Source of the DNA: Mycolicibacter algericus DSM 45454
GTDB taxonomy: Bacteria; Actinomycetota; Actinomycetes; Mycobacteriales; Mycobacteriaceae
Reading direction: 5' to 3'
Assembly (NCBI RefSeq): GCF_002086455.1
Contig: NZ_MVHC01000008.1
Coordinates: 99,574 to 163,573, forward strand
Length of the DNA stretch: 64,000 nt
The notes below the pieces were generated by a model. It searched no databases and had not been told where the DNA came from. It was given only the letters and a program-made list of their open reading frames with translations. A program made the position numbers and the translations under genes. Position 1 is the stretch's first letter, and each line of letters opens with the position of its first letter. Shown here piece by piece: positions 63,579 through 64,000 of the stretch.

Positions 63579-63926
63579 GTGGAAAACGTTGAGGAGCCGG
63601 AATGGATGATCGACGGGGTGCCGTACTGGAAGCTCAAGACCGTCCCGGGCGGCAAGAGGCGGTTCGGCGGTGAAAGACGGCTTGCGGCTTACCTGTGGTT
63701 CAACGTGCCCATCGGAGGCACATTCACCATGCGACAGCTACGCGAGGCGCTTGGCGACGACGGGGTGCCCGAGCCAGCTGAGCAGCTCGACCGTCGTCTC
63801 CGCAATCTAAGGAAGCAGGGCTGGAAGTTCAGGTCATACAAAGACCAGTACGGCCAGGCGATGGATGAGTACGTGCTGGAAGAAAAGGGCAACAAACTCT
63901 GGCTCGGCGAAGGTACCAAGCACTGA
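63579..63926 (+). CDS. Unknown protein, possible winged-helix domain of restriction-linked type
   Basis: 115 residues from GTG 63579 (a shorter ATG at 63606 has GAGGAG before it). The core FTMRQLREALGDDGVPEPAE and RRLRNLRKQGWKFRSYKDQ resembles the N-terminal DNA-binding segment seen in some actinobacterial HNH restriction proteins. No nuclease motif is present in this short form. It may be a regulator or accessory factor of the adjacent restriction set. Confidence 0.55.
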   Translation: MENVEEPEWMIDGVPYWKLKTVPGGKRRFGGERRLAAYLWFNVPIGGTFTMRQLREALGDDGVPEPAEQLDRRLRNLRKQGWKFRSYKDQYGQAMDEYVLEEKGNKLWLGEGTKH

Positions 63927-63963
63927 GCCGTCCCGGTAAGTCCGGGGACTGATTTCCTTGAAT

Positions 63964-63984
63964 CACCCCGCCTTCGGTGGGGTG
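63964..63984. terminator. Hairpin at the right edge
   Basis: CACCCCGCC-TTC-GGTGGGGTG forms a 9-bp stem with one G-T pair, 38 bases after the last gene's stop. It may be a terminator. It also resembles the hairpin at 55405-55422 that opens the IS110 leader. Confidence 0.5.
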
Positions 63985-64000
63985 TGCCTGTGATCGTAGT

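Larger units (their letters stand above)
55276..64000. mobile_element. Accessory island: IS110, integrative-element remnants and restriction genes
   Basis: Beyond ramB no gene matches the usual mycobacterial order. The stretch carries an IS110 recombinase, DUF2637 and XRE genes typical of integrative or plasmid DNA, a broken tyrosine recombinase, several unknown small genes and a restriction-modification set. The right boundary is beyond the window, and no attachment-site pair can be identified. Confidence 0.6.

Overview
This is a high-GC chromosomal window from a Mycobacterium sensu lato species. Most of its genes match, by recognisable protein sequence and in order, the M. tuberculosis H37Rv stretch from Rv0508 back to Rv0465c, read here in the opposite orientation. 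Family names that cite Rv numbers rest on recall of those proteins, not on a database search. Compared with H37Rv, several genes are missing from their usual places: mmpS2/mmpL2, the mycolate methyltransferases cmaA2, umaA and pcaA, the LysE-like Rv0488, and Rv0492c-Rv0494.

Layout. Positions 1-10.8 kb are core genes: glutaredoxin-like, serB1-like phosphatase, HadA-like hydratase, acyltransferase, atypical SDR, ribosomal protein bS22, a BldC-like regulator, proC, a thioesterase, a sugar isomerase-like protein, a membrane protein, an exopolyphosphatase-like protein and an Rv0495c-like protein. From 11 to 33 kb lies an accessory biosynthetic region. Its rightward arm holds an ABC exporter (ATPase plus FtsX permease), a berberine-bridge-type flavin oxidase and an amidase. 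A 13E12/HNH gene with a LexA box follows. Its leftward arm is a FAAL-ACP-KS-AT-KR-ACP polyketide synthase, a C-A-PCP NRPS fused to two FabH-type ketosynthase domains, and a coupled SDR. From 32.8 to 55.3 kb the core returns: regX3, senX3, gpm1, YbjN-like, mshA, ROK-like, SDR, L,D-transpeptidase lipoprotein, murB, DUF2505, nitrilase, two LmeA-like proteins, deoC, hbhA, an XRE regulator, DUF445, TetR, fadB2, icl, an acyl-ACP thioesterase and ramB. From 55.3 kb to the end is a mobile or defence island: an IS110 recombinase with a structured non-coding leader, DUF2637 and XRE genes, small unknown genes, a tyrosine-recombinase remnant, an EVE-HNH nuclease, a C5-cytosine methyltransferase, an NgoMIV-like restriction enzyme and a Vsr nuclease.

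The most notable system is the megasynthase operon (19.1-32.7 kb). A fatty acid is probably adenylated and loaded, extended once with ketoreduction, and joined to an amino acid whose A-domain code resembles that for serine. No thioesterase or reductase domain is present. Instead the chain meets a FabH-like ketosynthase with an intact Cys-His-Asn triad, followed by a second FabH-like domain in which all three residues are replaced. This recalls active/inactive pairs such as PqsC/PqsB or KS-alpha/CLF, but within an NRPS. The adjacent SDR could reduce a ketone formed by that condensation. The exporter and oxidase arm may serve the same product, though it lies on the other strand beyond the 13E12 gene.

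Regulatory sites are also visible: a LexA box on the 13E12 gene, 11-bp-periodic repeats before senX3, paired operators before the Rv0474-like gene, a 17-bp palindrome before the TetR gene, RamB-type boxes around icl and ramB, and two short tandem-repeat loci.
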